Source: Halorubrum salinarum (lineage in GTDB: Archaea; Halobacteriota; Halobacteria; Halobacteriales; Haloferacaceae). From it: 64,000 bases of DNA. The notes beneath the pieces were generated by a model. It did not search any database and was not told the origin of the DNA. It saw nothing but the letters and a program-made list of their open reading frames with translations. This document shows, in pieces, positions 37,955 to 46,360 of the stretch (position 1 is the first letter of the stretch; every line of letters begins with the position of its first letter). The position numbers were made by a program, and so were the translations under genes. The stretch is from contig NZ_CP053941.1 of the NCBI RefSeq assembly GCF_013267195.1, positions 1,178,001 through 1,242,000 on the forward strand. Direction: 5' to 3'.

Positions 37955-38334
37955 GGGCGGACCACCTCCGCGTGGTACACCTCGCCGTCGCGGCGCACCC
38001 GCACGCCGCCCTCGGTCGCGGCGCCGGGCACCTGTTGGGTGAGCGCGTCCACCTCGTCGAACGGCGTGTGCGTGAACCACTCCTTCACGCCGTACGGGCC
38101 GGTCTGGTAGCCCTTCGACCGACCGTCGTCGCTCTCTATCGCGCCGATCAGGTACGGGTACCGGCGGTCGGAGACGTTGTTCACGTCGGCCGCGGTGCCG
38201 TTGGTCTCGATCGGTTCGACCGTGAGGTAGTAGGGGTCGCCGCTGCCGAGGTAGCTGGGGAGCGCGCCGAGCGCGAGCAGCGCGACGACGACCAGCGCGA
38301 TGGCGACAACGACGTTCCGGGTGACCCGGCGCAT
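37951..38334 (-). CDS. Small membrane-anchored protein of unknown function
   Basis: A 127-residue protein, MRRVTRNVVVAIALVVVALL, with one N-terminal membrane helix (about 9-26) and an outside domain with YYLTVEPIETNGTAADVNNVSDRRYPYL in outline and a basic-acidic C-terminal segment GGVRVRRDGEVYHAEVV. The twin arginines near the start lack the Tat consensus, and no cleavage site is clear, so it is probably a signal anchor. It overlaps the NUDIX gene by four bases. No family recognised. Confidence 0.65.
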   Translation of the reverse strand: MRRVTRNVVVAIALVVVALLALGALPSYLGSGDPYYLTVEPIETNGTAADVNNVSDRRYPYLIGAIESDDGRSKGYQTGPYGVKEWFTHTPFDEVDALTQQVPGAATEGGVRVRRDGEVYHAEVVRP

Positions 38335-38464
38335 AGTCGGGGTAGGTGCCCGCGGGGAATACCGGTTTCGACCGGCGGTGGGGCGTGGGGAGAGGGCGGG
38401 CGAAGCTGGGGGCCCCGGGCGCGGTCGCCGACGCGCTTTAGCCCGCCGCGCCCCTTCCTCGCCC

Positions 38465-39421
38465 ATGGAGTACCGGTTCGAGCTGGCGCTGTGCGCCGCG
38501 CTCGAATCCCCCGACCGGGTCGTCGCCCGCCAGCTCGGCGCGGGCGTCGAGACGCCCGGGACGCGCATCGTCGACGTCTGCCTGCTGTCGCCGGGGCCCG
38601 GCTTCGACGACCGGGCCGCGATCAGCGCCGAGCGGATCCCCGATCCCGCCGTCGAGGCCGCCGTCGGGCCGGGCGAGGCCGTGCCCGTCGCCGACGCGTT
38701 CGACCTCCCGCCGGACCGGGCCGCGGCCGTCGTCGACCGGGCCGTCGAGGTCGGCTACCTCGAACGCGAGCGGCGGAACGGGCGGGACGCCGTGCGCGCG
38801 ACAGCGCGCTACCCGGACGACTGGGTCGGCGGCCTCGTCGCCGTCGAGAACAAGCCCGACCTCGGCACGCCGGGCGACCTGGAGGCGCAGCTGCGCTACG
38901 ACGCCGCGCTCGGCCTGTTCGACGAGGTCGTGCTCGCGACCGCCTCCTACGTCACCCGCGCGCACCTCAACCGGATCCCGGAGGCGGTCGGCGTCTGGCG
39001 GTTCGACCCGGAGACGGGCGAGCGCGAGGTGGTCCGCGAGCCGACGCCGCTCGACCCGGACGCCCCCGGCGTCGAGATCCGCGCCGAGCGCCCCTCGCGC
39101 ACGGACGTCGCCCTGGTCGGCCCCGAGGCGAAGGCGCGCAAGCGGCGGCGGATCGCCGAGCGCGCGTACGGGAAGGGGTGGCGCCCCGAGCCGCCGGCGT
39201 GCGCGCACGGCGAGGCGACCGCCGACGGCCGGCCCCGCTGCGCGCACTTCGACCGCGTGGTCGACCCGGGCCGCGAGTGCGGGAGCGGGTGTCCCGCCTT
39301 CGAGCCGGCCGACCCGCCCGAGGCGGACCGCGACCGCCTGCGGGACGAGCGGACGGCGTGGGTCGCGGAGCCCGAGGGCGCCGGGCCCCGCCGGCAGTCC
39401 GGGCTCTCACGGTATCTGTGA
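38465..39421 (+). CDS. Putative PD-(D/E)XK nuclease-like protein with four-Cys cluster (DUF5787 type)
   Basis: A 318-residue protein. I recall its N-terminus (MEYRFELALCAALE, RIVDVCLLSPGPGFDDRAAI) from haloarchaeal DUF5787 proteins, which have no assigned function. The middle shows PDD (117-119), a beta strand and ENK (Glu128, Lys130), the spacing of a PD-(D/E)XK active site, then QLRY at 142-145, like the QxxY motif of RecB/Cas4 nucleases. The C-terminal part has Cys246, Cys259, Cys272 and Cys276 (CGSGC), which could bind Fe-S or zinc. Nuclease activity is inference. The neighbours give no repair or CRISPR context. Confidence 0.75.
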   Translation: MEYRFELALCAALESPDRVVARQLGAGVETPGTRIVDVCLLSPGPGFDDRAAISAERIPDPAVEAAVGPGEAVPVADAFDLPPDRAAAVVDRAVEVGYLERERRNGRDAVRATARYPDDWVGGLVAVENKPDLGTPGDLEAQLRYDAALGLFDEVVLATASYVTRAHLNRIPEAVGVWRFDPETGEREVVREPTPLDPDAPGVEIRAERPSRTDVALVGPEAKARKRRRIAERAYGKGWRPEPPACAHGEATADGRPRCAHFDRVVDPGRECGSGCPAFEPADPPEADRDRLRDERTAWVAEPEGAGPRRQSGLSRYL

Positions 39422-39455
39422 GAACGCTTATACGGCGAGGGCGGGTGTTTCAGGT

Positions 39456-39863
39456 ATGGACGAGATCGAAGACGTGTTCGTCGCGCGACTGATGTCGACG
39501 GACCTCCACACGGTGACGCCGGACACGCTGGTCGAGGACGCGGCCGCCGTGCTGCTCGACAACGACATCAGCTCGGTGCTGGTCGTCGACGACGACGGGG
39601 GGCTCGTCGGAATCCTGACCTCCACGGACTTCGTCGACATCGTCGCGAAGAGCCAGCCGAAGGCCGAGACGACCGTCGAGCGATACATGACGCGGGACCC
39701 GATCACGGCGGGCGCGCAGGACGACGTGGCGGCCGTCGCCGCGACGATGCTCGAACACGGGTTCCACCACGTCCCGGTCGTCGACGGCGACACGCCCATC
39801 GGCATCATCACCACCTCCGACTTCGCCGCGTACGTCTCCTCGCCGGAGTCCGTCTCGGCGTAA
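39456..39863 (+). CDS. Two-CBS-domain protein
   Basis: A 135-residue stand-alone CBS pair, which usually binds adenine nucleotides and acts as an energy sensor or regulator. CBS1: LMSTDLHTVTPDTLVEDAAAVLLDN and SSVLVVDDDGGLVGILTSTDFV in outline; CBS2: YMTRDPITAGAQDDVAAVAATM and HHVPVVDGDTPIGIITTSDFAAY in outline. CTTATA at 39427-39432 ends 23 bases before the ATG, so the mRNA is leaderless and the gene has its own promoter. Partner unknown. Confidence 0.9.
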   Translation: MDEIEDVFVARLMSTDLHTVTPDTLVEDAAAVLLDNDISSVLVVDDDGGLVGILTSTDFVDIVAKSQPKAETTVERYMTRDPITAGAQDDVAAVAATMLEHGFHHVPVVDGDTPIGIITTSDFAAYVSSPESVSA

Positions 39864-39978
39864 CGCGCCCCGCGGCGACCTCGACAGCGGTCGCCGGTGC
39901 CCCCGGAGTCCGTCCGCGACCGCGACAAGTCCCGCCACTTCCTGTGCCCGTATTACCCCGGAGCGCGTACCGAGGGCC

Positions 39979-41343
39979 GTGTCCGATCACCTACACCTCA
40001 ACCTCTTCACCATGGCCTCGGTCGAGCACGTCTCGCCCGGGTCGTGGCGGTACCCCGGCGACCGGTCGGCGGACTACGCCGACCGCGAGTACTGGACCGA
40101 GGTCGCGCGCACCGCCGAGCGCGGCGGGTTCGACGCGGTGTTCTTCGCGGACGTGCGGGGCATCTACGACGTGTACGGCGACGACCGCGAGACCGCCGTC
40201 GAGAAGGCCGTCCAGACGCCCGCGAACGACCCGCAGCTCGTCGTGCCCGCGATGGCGGAGGTCACCGACGACCTCGGCTTCGCGGTGACGCGCTCGACGA
40301 CGTACACCCACCCGTACCAGCTCGCGCGCGAGTTCTCGACGCTCGACCACCTCACCGACGGGCGGGTGGCGATCAACGTGGTCACCTCCTACCTGGAGTC
40401 GGCCGCCGAGAACCTCGGGCTCGACGAGCGGATGGACAAGGAGACGCGCTACGACCGCGCCGACGAGTTCCTCGACGTCTGCTACAAGCTCTGGGAGGAC
40501 TCCTGGGAGGACGACGCCGTCGAGGTCGACCGCGAGGCGGGCCGGTACACCGACCCCGAAAAGGTCCACGCGGTCGACCACGAGGGCGACCACTTCTCGG
40601 TGCCGGGGCCGCACGGCTGCGAGCCGTCACCCCAGCGCACCCCAGTCGTCTACCAGGCCGGCTCCTCCGACTACGGCCGCTCGTTCGCCGCGCGCAACGC
40701 CGAGGCCGTCTTCGCCAGCCAGCCGACGGAGGAGGGCGTCATCGAGTACATGGAGGACGTGAAGTCGCGCGCGGCCGACGCCGGCCGCGACCCCGAGAGC
40801 CTCCGCTTCTTCATCGGCGTGGTGCCGGTCGTCGGCGAGACGCAGGCGCTCGCGGAGGCGAAGTACGAGGAGTACAAGCGGCACGTCGACGTCGAGGCGA
40901 CGCTCGCGCTGCTCTCGGGCTTCCTCGACATGGACCTCTCCGAGCTCGACCCGGACCAGAAGGTCGAACACATCGAGACGGACGCGATCCAGGGGACGAT
41001 GAACGCCTTCACGAAGGCCCAGCCCGACCGCGAGTGGACGGTGCGCGAGGTCGCTGAGTTCTGCGGGCTCGGCACCACGTCGCCGAAGATCGTCGGGACC
41101 CCCGAGCGCGTCGCCGACGAGCTCCAGCGCTGGCACGAGGAGGTCGGCGTCCACGGGTTCAACGTCAAGGAGGTCGTCCGCCCCGACTCGCTCGTCGACT
41201 TCGTCGACCTCGTCGTCCCGGAGCTGCGCGAGCGCGGCCTCGTCCCCCCGGCCGACGCCGAGCCCCCGGGAGAGACGCTCCGCGAGCGGCTCCTCGGCGA
41301 GGGGCAGACGCGGCTCCGCGCGGACCACCCCGCTCGGCAGTAG
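39979..41343 (+). CDS. Flavin-dependent monooxygenase, NtaA/SnaA/DszA-type luciferase-like family
   Basis: A 454-residue bacterial-luciferase-like TIM barrel enzyme using reduced FMN or F420 and oxygen. Motifs typical of the NtaA/SnaA/DszA branch: HLNLFTMASVEHVSPGSW, GGFDAVFFADVRGIYDVY, TTYTHPYQLAREFSTLDHLT, GRVAINVVTSYLESAAENLG and PVVYQAGSSDYGRSFAARNAE. The GTG at 39979 is accepted because TATTA at 39951-39955 lies about 25 bases upstream, fitting a leaderless mRNA. Family members oxidise sulfonates, aminopolycarboxylates or heterocycles; the substrate here is unknown. Confidence 0.88.
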   Translation: MSDHLHLNLFTMASVEHVSPGSWRYPGDRSADYADREYWTEVARTAERGGFDAVFFADVRGIYDVYGDDRETAVEKAVQTPANDPQLVVPAMAEVTDDLGFAVTRSTTYTHPYQLAREFSTLDHLTDGRVAINVVTSYLESAAENLGLDERMDKETRYDRADEFLDVCYKLWEDSWEDDAVEVDREAGRYTDPEKVHAVDHEGDHFSVPGPHGCEPSPQRTPVVYQAGSSDYGRSFAARNAEAVFASQPTEEGVIEYMEDVKSRAADAGRDPESLRFFIGVVPVVGETQALAEAKYEEYKRHVDVEATLALLSGFLDMDLSELDPDQKVEHIETDAIQGTMNAFTKAQPDREWTVREVAEFCGLGTTSPKIVGTPERVADELQRWHEEVGVHGFNVKEVVRPDSLVDFVDLVVPELRERGLVPPADAEPPGETLRERLLGEGQTRLRADHPARQ

Positions 41344-41471
41344 TCGGGTCGGATCGACAGGCTGATCGGCGGTCGTCGGGTCGCAGTCGGGCGGATTCCC
41401 GGTTCCTGTTGACCGCGTGTTGTGAACGCGTTGCCGCTAACTAATACGACAACGCTGCCGCCCCCGGCACG

Positions 41472-41477
41472 CTTAAG
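41472..41477 (+). promoter_or_regulatory. TATA box for a candidate small RNA or structured leader
   Basis: CTTAAG, the same element as at the rps12 and tRNA-Arg promoters in this window. Transcription would start near 41500, exactly where the first hairpin begins. Confidence 0.5.
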
Positions 41478-41499
41478 TGTCTACCACCGCTTGTTTCAG

Positions 41500-41600
41500 G
41501 TGACGCTTCGCTTGGAGGGCCGAAGCGTCAGCGGGGACCTACAGAACGACACGCTCGTGCCATCTTTTCCCGGCACGGGCGTGCCGTTCGTTCCTTTACC
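41500..41600 (+). ncRNA. Candidate structured RNA: two strong hairpins behind a TATA box
   Basis: Hairpin 1 pairs TGACGCTTCG (41501-41510) with 41521-41530, 10 perfect pairs and a 10-base loop. Hairpin 2 pairs 41544-41561 with 41572-41589, 18 pairs with one A-C mismatch and one G-U, around the 10-base loop ATCTTTTCCC. A T-rich segment (GTTCGTTCCTTT) follows, which may end transcription. No coding frame here looks real. It could be an independent small RNA or the structured 5' leader of the tautomerase gene that starts at 41707. Its 3' end is approximate. No known RNA family is recognised. Confidence 0.45.
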
Positions 41601-41706
41601 TACCGAGCGACTCGCTCGCGCAGCCGCCGCGCGCGCCGAGGCGTCCGCACGCGAAGTCGCGCCCGAGAGCCGATAGCGCGAAGTCCCGCCCGGTCGAAGC
41701 GCGGGT

Positions 41707-42081
41707 ATGCCCCTGTTACAGTTCTCGACCACGCTGTCGCTGTCGCCCGCGGAGCGGGAGTCGTTCGTCGCGTTCGTCACCGACCGGTACACCGAGGAGA
41801 TGGAGACGACGGCCGGGCACGTCGCCGTGACGATCGCCGAGCGCGAGCCGTCGGCGATGGCGATCGGGCGGGGAGTCGACGGACCGCTGCTCTTCTTAGA
41901 CGCCGAAATTCGCGAGGGCCGCCCGTTCGAGTACAAGCGCGCGTTCGCGCTGGCGGTGATGGAGCGGGCGGTCGAGGCGTTCGGCGTGCCCGAGCCGAAC
42001 TGTAAGGTCGTGTTCACCGAACACGCGGGCGAGGACATGATGGGCATCGACCGCGTCGGCGGGGACTGGGACGGGGCGTAG
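41707..42081 (+). CDS. Tautomerase/MIF-superfamily protein
   Basis: A 124-residue protein with Pro directly after the initiator Met (MPLLQFSTTLSLSP), the catalytic base of the tautomerase superfamily once Met is removed. Two beta-alpha-beta units are apparent: residues 2-60 with MAIGRGVDGPLLFLDAEI, and the second with FEYKRAFALAVMERAVEAFG and NCKVVFTEHAGEDMM. The family includes 4-oxalocrotonate tautomerase and 5-carboxymethyl-2-hydroxymuconate isomerase; the true substrate is unknown. The region 130-210 bases upstream forms the candidate structured RNA. Confidence 0.75.
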   Translation: MPLLQFSTTLSLSPAERESFVAFVTDRYTEEMETTAGHVAVTIAEREPSAMAIGRGVDGPLLFLDAEIREGRPFEYKRAFALAVMERAVEAFGVPEPNCKVVFTEHAGEDMMGIDRVGGDWDGA

Positions 42082-42121
42082 TCGGCCTCGGGGGGTTCCC
42101 GGGGCGCCCCATACCGCCCGC

Positions 42122-42595
42122 TCAGAGGTTCTCCTCCTGGTAGGCGCCCTCGTACGTCCCGTCGTGGTCGGCCTCGGCGAGGACGAGCTGCGCGATCCGC
42201 GCGCCCGGCTCGATCTCGACGGGGTGGCCCACGTCGAGCCGCCCCTCGCCGACGCCCTCGTAGCCCGCGTCCCACACCGCGGTGTCGAGGGTACAGGCGT
42301 TCCGCAGCAGCGTCGAGCGCGGGAGGACGAAGCCGATCCGTCCTTCGGGGATCCGCACCGGCTCGCCGTATCGCACGACGTAGCTCCCGCGTTCGAGCCG
42401 GTAGCAGTCGCCCCGAGGCTCCAGCTCCCGCCGCTCGCCCACGCGCTTCCCGTCGCGTCCGATGCGGCCCGGTTCGGTCTGTGCGAACACCGCGTCGACG
42501 GTGAGGTCGACGCCGTTCGGCTGTCGCTGCGCGTCGTCGAGGTCGGCGCCGGCCGTCTCCAGCGCCGCCGCGACCGCGGCTCCCGAGTCGAACAT
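42122..42595 (-). CDS. dUTPase / dCTP deaminase family protein
   Basis: A 157-residue trimeric-dUTPase-fold protein. Motifs seen: VRIPEGRIGFVLPRSTLLRNA (the phosphate-binding PRSxLxRxA), TAVWDAGYEGVGEGRLDV (uracil-binding and catalytic Asp region) and ARIAQLVLAEA. Archaeal members hydrolyse dUTP, deaminate dCTP, or both; sequence alone is not decisive, but pyrimidine deoxynucleotide clean-up is safe. The ATG at 42595 is chosen over a TTG farther upstream because a GTTTTGG element lies about 27 bases before it. Confidence 0.88.
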   Translation of the reverse strand: MFDSGAAVAAALETAGADLDDAQRQPNGVDLTVDAVFAQTEPGRIGRDGKRVGERRELEPRGDCYRLERGSYVVRYGEPVRIPEGRIGFVLPRSTLLRNACTLDTAVWDAGYEGVGEGRLDVGHPVEIEPGARIAQLVLAEADHDGTYEGAYQEENL

Positions 42596-42836
42596 GCGCG
42601 TCCGGAACCGCGGGCGAGCCAAAACGGTGTCGCCCGCGAGTCGCGGCGTCGGCGGGGGAACCGGCCGGAATCACCGGGACCTCCGAGTCACCCGATTTCG
42701 GCCGTTTCAGGCGTTTAATGTCCTAAAACACTCGGGACGGCTACGTATTTCACGGTGTGTGGTACCACGCGGAGATCGGGGCGAAGGTTGCCGCCTCGCG
42801 GGATCTAACACGGTCGATCTTCTGGAAACTCGCGGG

Positions 42837-42844
42837 TTTTATAT
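42837..42844 (+). promoter_or_regulatory. TATA box of the aconitase gene
   Basis: TTTTATAT ends 26 bases before the ATG at 42871, giving an essentially leaderless mRNA and fixing the start codon. Confidence 0.65.
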
Positions 42845-42870
42845 CCACGGGAGAGCCATCATCGCGTACT

Positions 42871-44856
42871 ATGGGACAAACGATTACCGAGAAGATCCTC
42901 GATGACCATCTCGTCGAGGGCGAGCTGACGCCCGGCGAGGAGATCGGCATCGAGATCGACCAGGTGCTGACGCAGGACACGACGGGGACGATGGTGTGGC
43001 TCCAGTTCGAGGCCCTCGAGATGGACGAGGTCCAGACGGAGCTCGCCGCGCAGTACTGCGACCACCAGACGTACCAGTTCGACTTCAAGAACACCGACGA
43101 CCACCGCTTCCTCCGCTCCGCGGCGGGCACGTACGGCGCCTACTTCTCCCGGCCCGGCAACGGCATCTGCCACCAGGTCCACAAGGAGAACTTCGCGGCG
43201 CCCGGCAAGACGCTGCTCGGCTCCGACTCGCACACGCCGACCCCCGGCGGGCTCGGCCAGCTCGCGATCGGCGCGGGCGGGCTCGACATCGCCGTCGCCA
43301 TGGGCGGCGGCCCCTACTACGTCGAGATGCCCGAGGTCGTCAACGTCCACCTCGAGGGCGAGCTGCCCGAGTGGGCGACCGCCAAGGACATCGCGCTCCA
43401 CCTGCTCGGCGAGCTGACCGTCAAGGGCGGCGTCGGCAAGATCTTCGAGTACACCGGCCCCGGCGCCGAGAAGCTCACGATCCCCGAGCGCACCACGATC
43501 ACGAACCTCGGCACCGAGCTCGGCGCCACCTCCTCGATCTTCGCGACCGACGAGAAGACGAAGGACTGGCTCGCGCGCCAGGACCGCGAGGACGAGTACG
43601 TCGACCTCCAGCCCGACGACGACGCGGAGTACGCGGAGACGATCGAGGTCGACTTAAACGAGCTCGAACCGCTCGTGGCCGCGCCCTCGATGCCCGACAA
43701 CGTCGCCCCCGTCAGCGAGTACGAGGGCACCGACGTCGAGCAGGTCATCGTCGGCTCCTGTACCAACGGCGCCTACGAGGACATCCTCCCCAGCGCGAAG
43801 ATGCTGGAGGGCCGCGAGGTCGCCAAGCAGACCGAGATGATCGTCGCGCCCGGCTCGAAGCAGGCCTCCGAGATGCTGGCCCGCGAGGGCTGGACCGCGG
43901 AGATGATGGCGGCCGGCGTCAACTTCTCCGAGGCGACCTGCGGCGCGTGTATCGGCATCGGCCACGTGCCCGCCTCCGACTCCGTCTCGCTGCGCACCTT
44001 CAACCGCAACTTCGAGGGTCGCTCCGGCATCGAGGACGACTCCGTTTTCCTCTGTTCGCCCGAGGTCGCCACCGCGGCGGCCATCACCGGCGAGATCGTC
44101 GACCCGCGTGACCTCGCGGACGAGCTCGGCGACCTCGAGGCGCCCGGCCTGGAGATGGGGACGAAGTACGGCCCCGGCATGGGGAAGGACGACTCGGACA
44201 TCATCTCGCCCGACGAGGCGATCGACGATGGGCTCGTCAAGGGCCCGAACATCGGCGACGTGCCGCTGAAAGACGGGATCGACGTGGACGGCGGCGAGGC
44301 CCTCCTCAAGATGGAGGACAACATCACCACCGACCACATCATCCCGGCGACGGCGGACATCCTGAAGTTCCGCTCGAACATCGAGAAGCTCTCCGAGTTC
44401 ACGCTCTCGCGCGTCGACGACACGTTCGCCGAGCGCGCGCTCAACGCCGACGGCGGCGTCCTCGTGGCCGGCGAGAACTACGGCCAGGGCTCCTCGCGTG
44501 AACACGCCGCGCTCTGTCCGATGTACCTCGGCATCGAGGCCGTCTTCGCGCAGAGCTTCGCCCGCATCCACAAGGCGAACCTCTTCAACTTCGGGATCGT
44601 CCCGCTGGCGATCGACGAGGAGACGTACGAGAAGATCGACCAGGGCGACGACCTCGAGATCGTCGACGACGTGCCCGCGGGCGTCCGCTCCGGGCAGGAG
44701 GAGTTCACCGTGAGCGTCAACGGCGAGTGGGAGTTCACCGCCGACCTCGACGCCTCCGAGCGCGAGCGCGACATCCTCGCGGCCGGCGGCAAGCTCTCGT
44801 GGGTCAAACAGCAGCACGCCGACGGCGGCTCCGGCGCGGCGCCGGCCGACGACTGA
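42871..44856 (+). CDS. acn: Aconitate hydratase (aconitase)
   Basis: Citric-acid-cycle enzyme that isomerises citrate and isocitrate with a 4Fe-4S cluster. The 661-residue protein starts MGQTITEKILDDHLVEG. Signatures: LLGSDSHTPTPGGLGQLAIG, VGSCTNGAYEDI (first cluster Cys), EATCGACIGIGHVPA (the other two cluster cysteines) and GENYGQGSSREHAAL in the swivel domain. Size and order fit the short single-chain aconitase type. The TATA position excludes a 38-codon longer frame. A T7 tract follows the gene, and it is convergent with rps7. Confidence 0.96.
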   Translation: MGQTITEKILDDHLVEGELTPGEEIGIEIDQVLTQDTTGTMVWLQFEALEMDEVQTELAAQYCDHQTYQFDFKNTDDHRFLRSAAGTYGAYFSRPGNGICHQVHKENFAAPGKTLLGSDSHTPTPGGLGQLAIGAGGLDIAVAMGGGPYYVEMPEVVNVHLEGELPEWATAKDIALHLLGELTVKGGVGKIFEYTGPGAEKLTIPERTTITNLGTELGATSSIFATDEKTKDWLARQDREDEYVDLQPDDDAEYAETIEVDLNELEPLVAAPSMPDNVAPVSEYEGTDVEQVIVGSCTNGAYEDILPSAKMLEGREVAKQTEMIVAPGSKQASEMLAREGWTAEMMAAGVNFSEATCGACIGIGHVPASDSVSLRTFNRNFEGRSGIEDDSVFLCSPEVATAAAITGEIVDPRDLADELGDLEAPGLEMGTKYGPGMGKDDSDIISPDEAIDDGLVKGPNIGDVPLKDGIDVDGGEALLKMEDNITTDHIIPATADILKFRSNIEKLSEFTLSRVDDTFAERALNADGGVLVAGENYGQGSSREHAALCPMYLGIEAVFAQSFARIHKANLFNFGIVPLAIDEETYEKIDQGDDLEIVDDVPAGVRSGQEEFTVSVNGEWEFTADLDASERERDILAAGGKLSWVKQQHADGGSGAAPADD

Positions 44857-44896
44857 GCCGACGGCCGACGCGGACCGCTCGACGCCGACGTTCTCG

Positions 44897-44903
44897 TTTT
44901 TTT
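44897..44903 (+). terminator. T7 tract after aconitase
   Basis: Seven T residues 40 bases beyond the aconitase stop in very GC-rich DNA; a likely termination site. Confidence 0.55.
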
Positions 44904-45080
44904 CACGCACCGACAGCGACGGCGCGACGCCCGGCTACCCGACCGGTACGCGACGACGAAGTCACTGACCGACGAGAAGTGGGGACGCGACGACGGAATC
45001 GACGACCGGCGACCCGATCGAGACGGACCCGCGGGTGTCCGACGGGAGAGAGACGAGAGAGAAAGCGCCGGCGGCCGAGT

Positions 45081-45734
45081 TCAGCGGGCCGCGGCGGCGA
45101 CGCGCTCGCGCTCCTCCTTCTGCGAGATGGAGTAGGAGCCCTCGACGTCGTAGTCGGCGGCGGCGACGAGTTCGTTCGCGAGCGCCTCGGCGGCGGGCGT
45201 CGACGACTTGTACGTCGCGCTGGCGACGGCGTCGGAGATGAACAGCAGCGCCTGGTCGACGCGGCGCTGGGGCGCGACGTCGACGGCCTTCGGGACGGAG
45301 ATGCCGCCGTACTTCAGGCGGACGGTCTCCTCGCGGGGCGCGGCGTTCTCGACGGCCGTCACGAGGATCTGGACCGGGTTCTCCTCGGTCCGCTCGTGGA
45401 CGATGTCGAAAGCGTCGCGGACGATCCGCGTCGCCTGCTGCTTCTTGCCCGTGTTCTCCTCGGTCTGCATCAGGCGGTTGATCAGCCGCTCGACCAGCGA
45501 GATCTCGGACTTCTTGAACTGCTTGGACGCGTGGCGACCCATCGTGTGGGCGATGGGCGTCACCGTCATGTACCGCTTCGTCGAGGGGTCCTCGTAGGCG
45601 ATCTCGGTGACGTCCCAGACGCCGAACAGCTGGGCGTTCTCGTTGGCCGCCTCGCTGGAGGCGGGCGCGTCCGGGTCCGGCTCGTCGGCGGCGACGTCCT
45701 CTTCGGACGGCGCCTCGGTCTCCTCGCCGCTCAT
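45081..45734 (-). CDS. rps7: 30S ribosomal protein S7
   Basis: Primary 16S rRNA-binding protein that nucleates the 30S head. The 217-residue archaeal form has an acidic N-terminal extension of about 30 residues, then [21 protein letters not shown], the family region [40 protein letters not shown] and the C-terminal [26 protein letters not shown] in outline. Its ATG overlaps the TGA of rps12 by four bases. EF-2, which I recall following rps7 in related genomes, is not next; aconitase converges instead. Confidence 0.96.
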   Translation of the reverse strand: MSGEETEAPSEEDVAADEPDPDAPASSEAANENAQLFGVWDVTEIAYEDPSTKRYMTVTPIAHTMGRHASKQFKKSEISLVERLINRLMQTEENTGKKQQATRIVRDAFDIVHERTEENPVQILVTAVENAAPREETVRLKYGGISVPKAVDVAPQRRVDQALLFISDAVASATYKSSTPAAEALANELVAAADYDVEGSYSISQKEERERVAAAAR

Positions 45735-46159
45735 CTGACCGGCTTCTCCGCGTTCCCGCGAACCAGTTCGATCATCGACACACCGTTGACCTTCTCGACC
45801 TTGTAGTTGACGCCGGAGAGGTCGCCCATCGCGCGACCCTTCGCACCGCCGATCCCGGCGATGGTGACCTCGTCGTGCTCGTCGATGAAGGAGATCGCGC
45901 CGTCACCGGGACAGAACGCGGTGACCTGCTTCCCGTTCTTGATGAGCTGAACCCGAACGCACTTTCGGATCGCCGAGTTCGGCTGCTTTGCCTCGATGCC
46001 GACCTTTTCGAGGACGATGCCGCGCGCCTGCGGGGCACCCTCCAGCGGGTCGGACTTCGTCTTGAGCCCGCGCTCTCGCCGAGCGTACTCGGAGTCGGAC
46101 CAGCGGCGCTTCTGCCGGTCCTTTTTGAGCTTACGGGCCGCGTACTTGCCGTTCGCCAT
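45731..46159 (-). CDS. rps12: 30S ribosomal protein S12
   Basis: Decoding-centre protein of the small subunit. The 142-residue archaeal form (S23e-like) shows [62 protein letters not shown] in outline with the functional KQPNSA motif, and a C-terminal IELVRG. A CTTAAG box ends 27 bases before the ATG, so a leaderless transcript covers rps12-rps7 even though the RNA polymerase operon lies upstream. It overlaps rps7 by four bases. Confidence 0.97.
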   Translation of the reverse strand: MANGKYAARKLKKDRQKRRWSDSEYARRERGLKTKSDPLEGAPQARGIVLEKVGIEAKQPNSAIRKCVRVQLIKNGKQVTAFCPGDGAISFIDEHDEVTIAGIGGAKGRAMGDLSGVNYKVEKVNGVSMIELVRGNAEKPVR

Positions 46160-46185
46160 CGTACGCCTACTTCCGAACGGAGCTA

Positions 46186-46191
46186 CTTAAG
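46186..46191 (-). promoter_or_regulatory. TATA box of rps12-rps7
   Basis: CTTAAG on the minus strand, 27 bases upstream of the rps12 ATG; it gives S12-S7 their own promoter downstream of the rpo-nusA operon. Confidence 0.6.
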
Positions 46192-46210
46192 CGTCGTCTT
46201 TCTCCGTCGC

Positions 46211-46264
46211 GAAACGGCCTCAGATCCTCCGAGCGGTACCTCTCGACGGATCTGAGGGTGTTTC
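46211..46264 (-). terminator. Long hairpin between the lipoprotein gene and rps12
   Basis: GAAAC (46211-46215) pairs with GTTTC (46260-46264); after a 2x2 internal loop CCTCAGATCC (46218-46227) pairs perfectly with 46248-46257; CGAG/CTCG close an inner four-pair stem. It stands just upstream of the rps12 TATA box and beyond the lipoprotein stop, so it may end the rpo-nusA-lipoprotein transcript. A protein-binding role on DNA is also possible. Confidence 0.45.
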
Positions 46265-46360
46265 ACGGGGAGTCGGTTGTCGGAAACGACGGACGTTCGC
46301 TCCCGCTGAGCCGGTAAGCGGACGAGAGCGCCCGTCGTTTCGCCTGGAACGGGACGAGCG

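Noticed and set aside
38465-39421. Cas4 proper
   Set aside because: The cysteine layout and N-terminal domain differ from Cas4 and no cas gene or array is nearby; only a distant fold-level link is proposed.
41422-41676. An 84-codon plus-strand frame across the candidate RNA
   Set aside because: The product is not acidic, and the frame crosses a TATA box and two strong hairpins, which better explain the sequence.
42757-42870. A 38-codon N-terminal extension of aconitase
   Set aside because: A TTTTATAT promoter lies within it just before the family start MGQTITEK.
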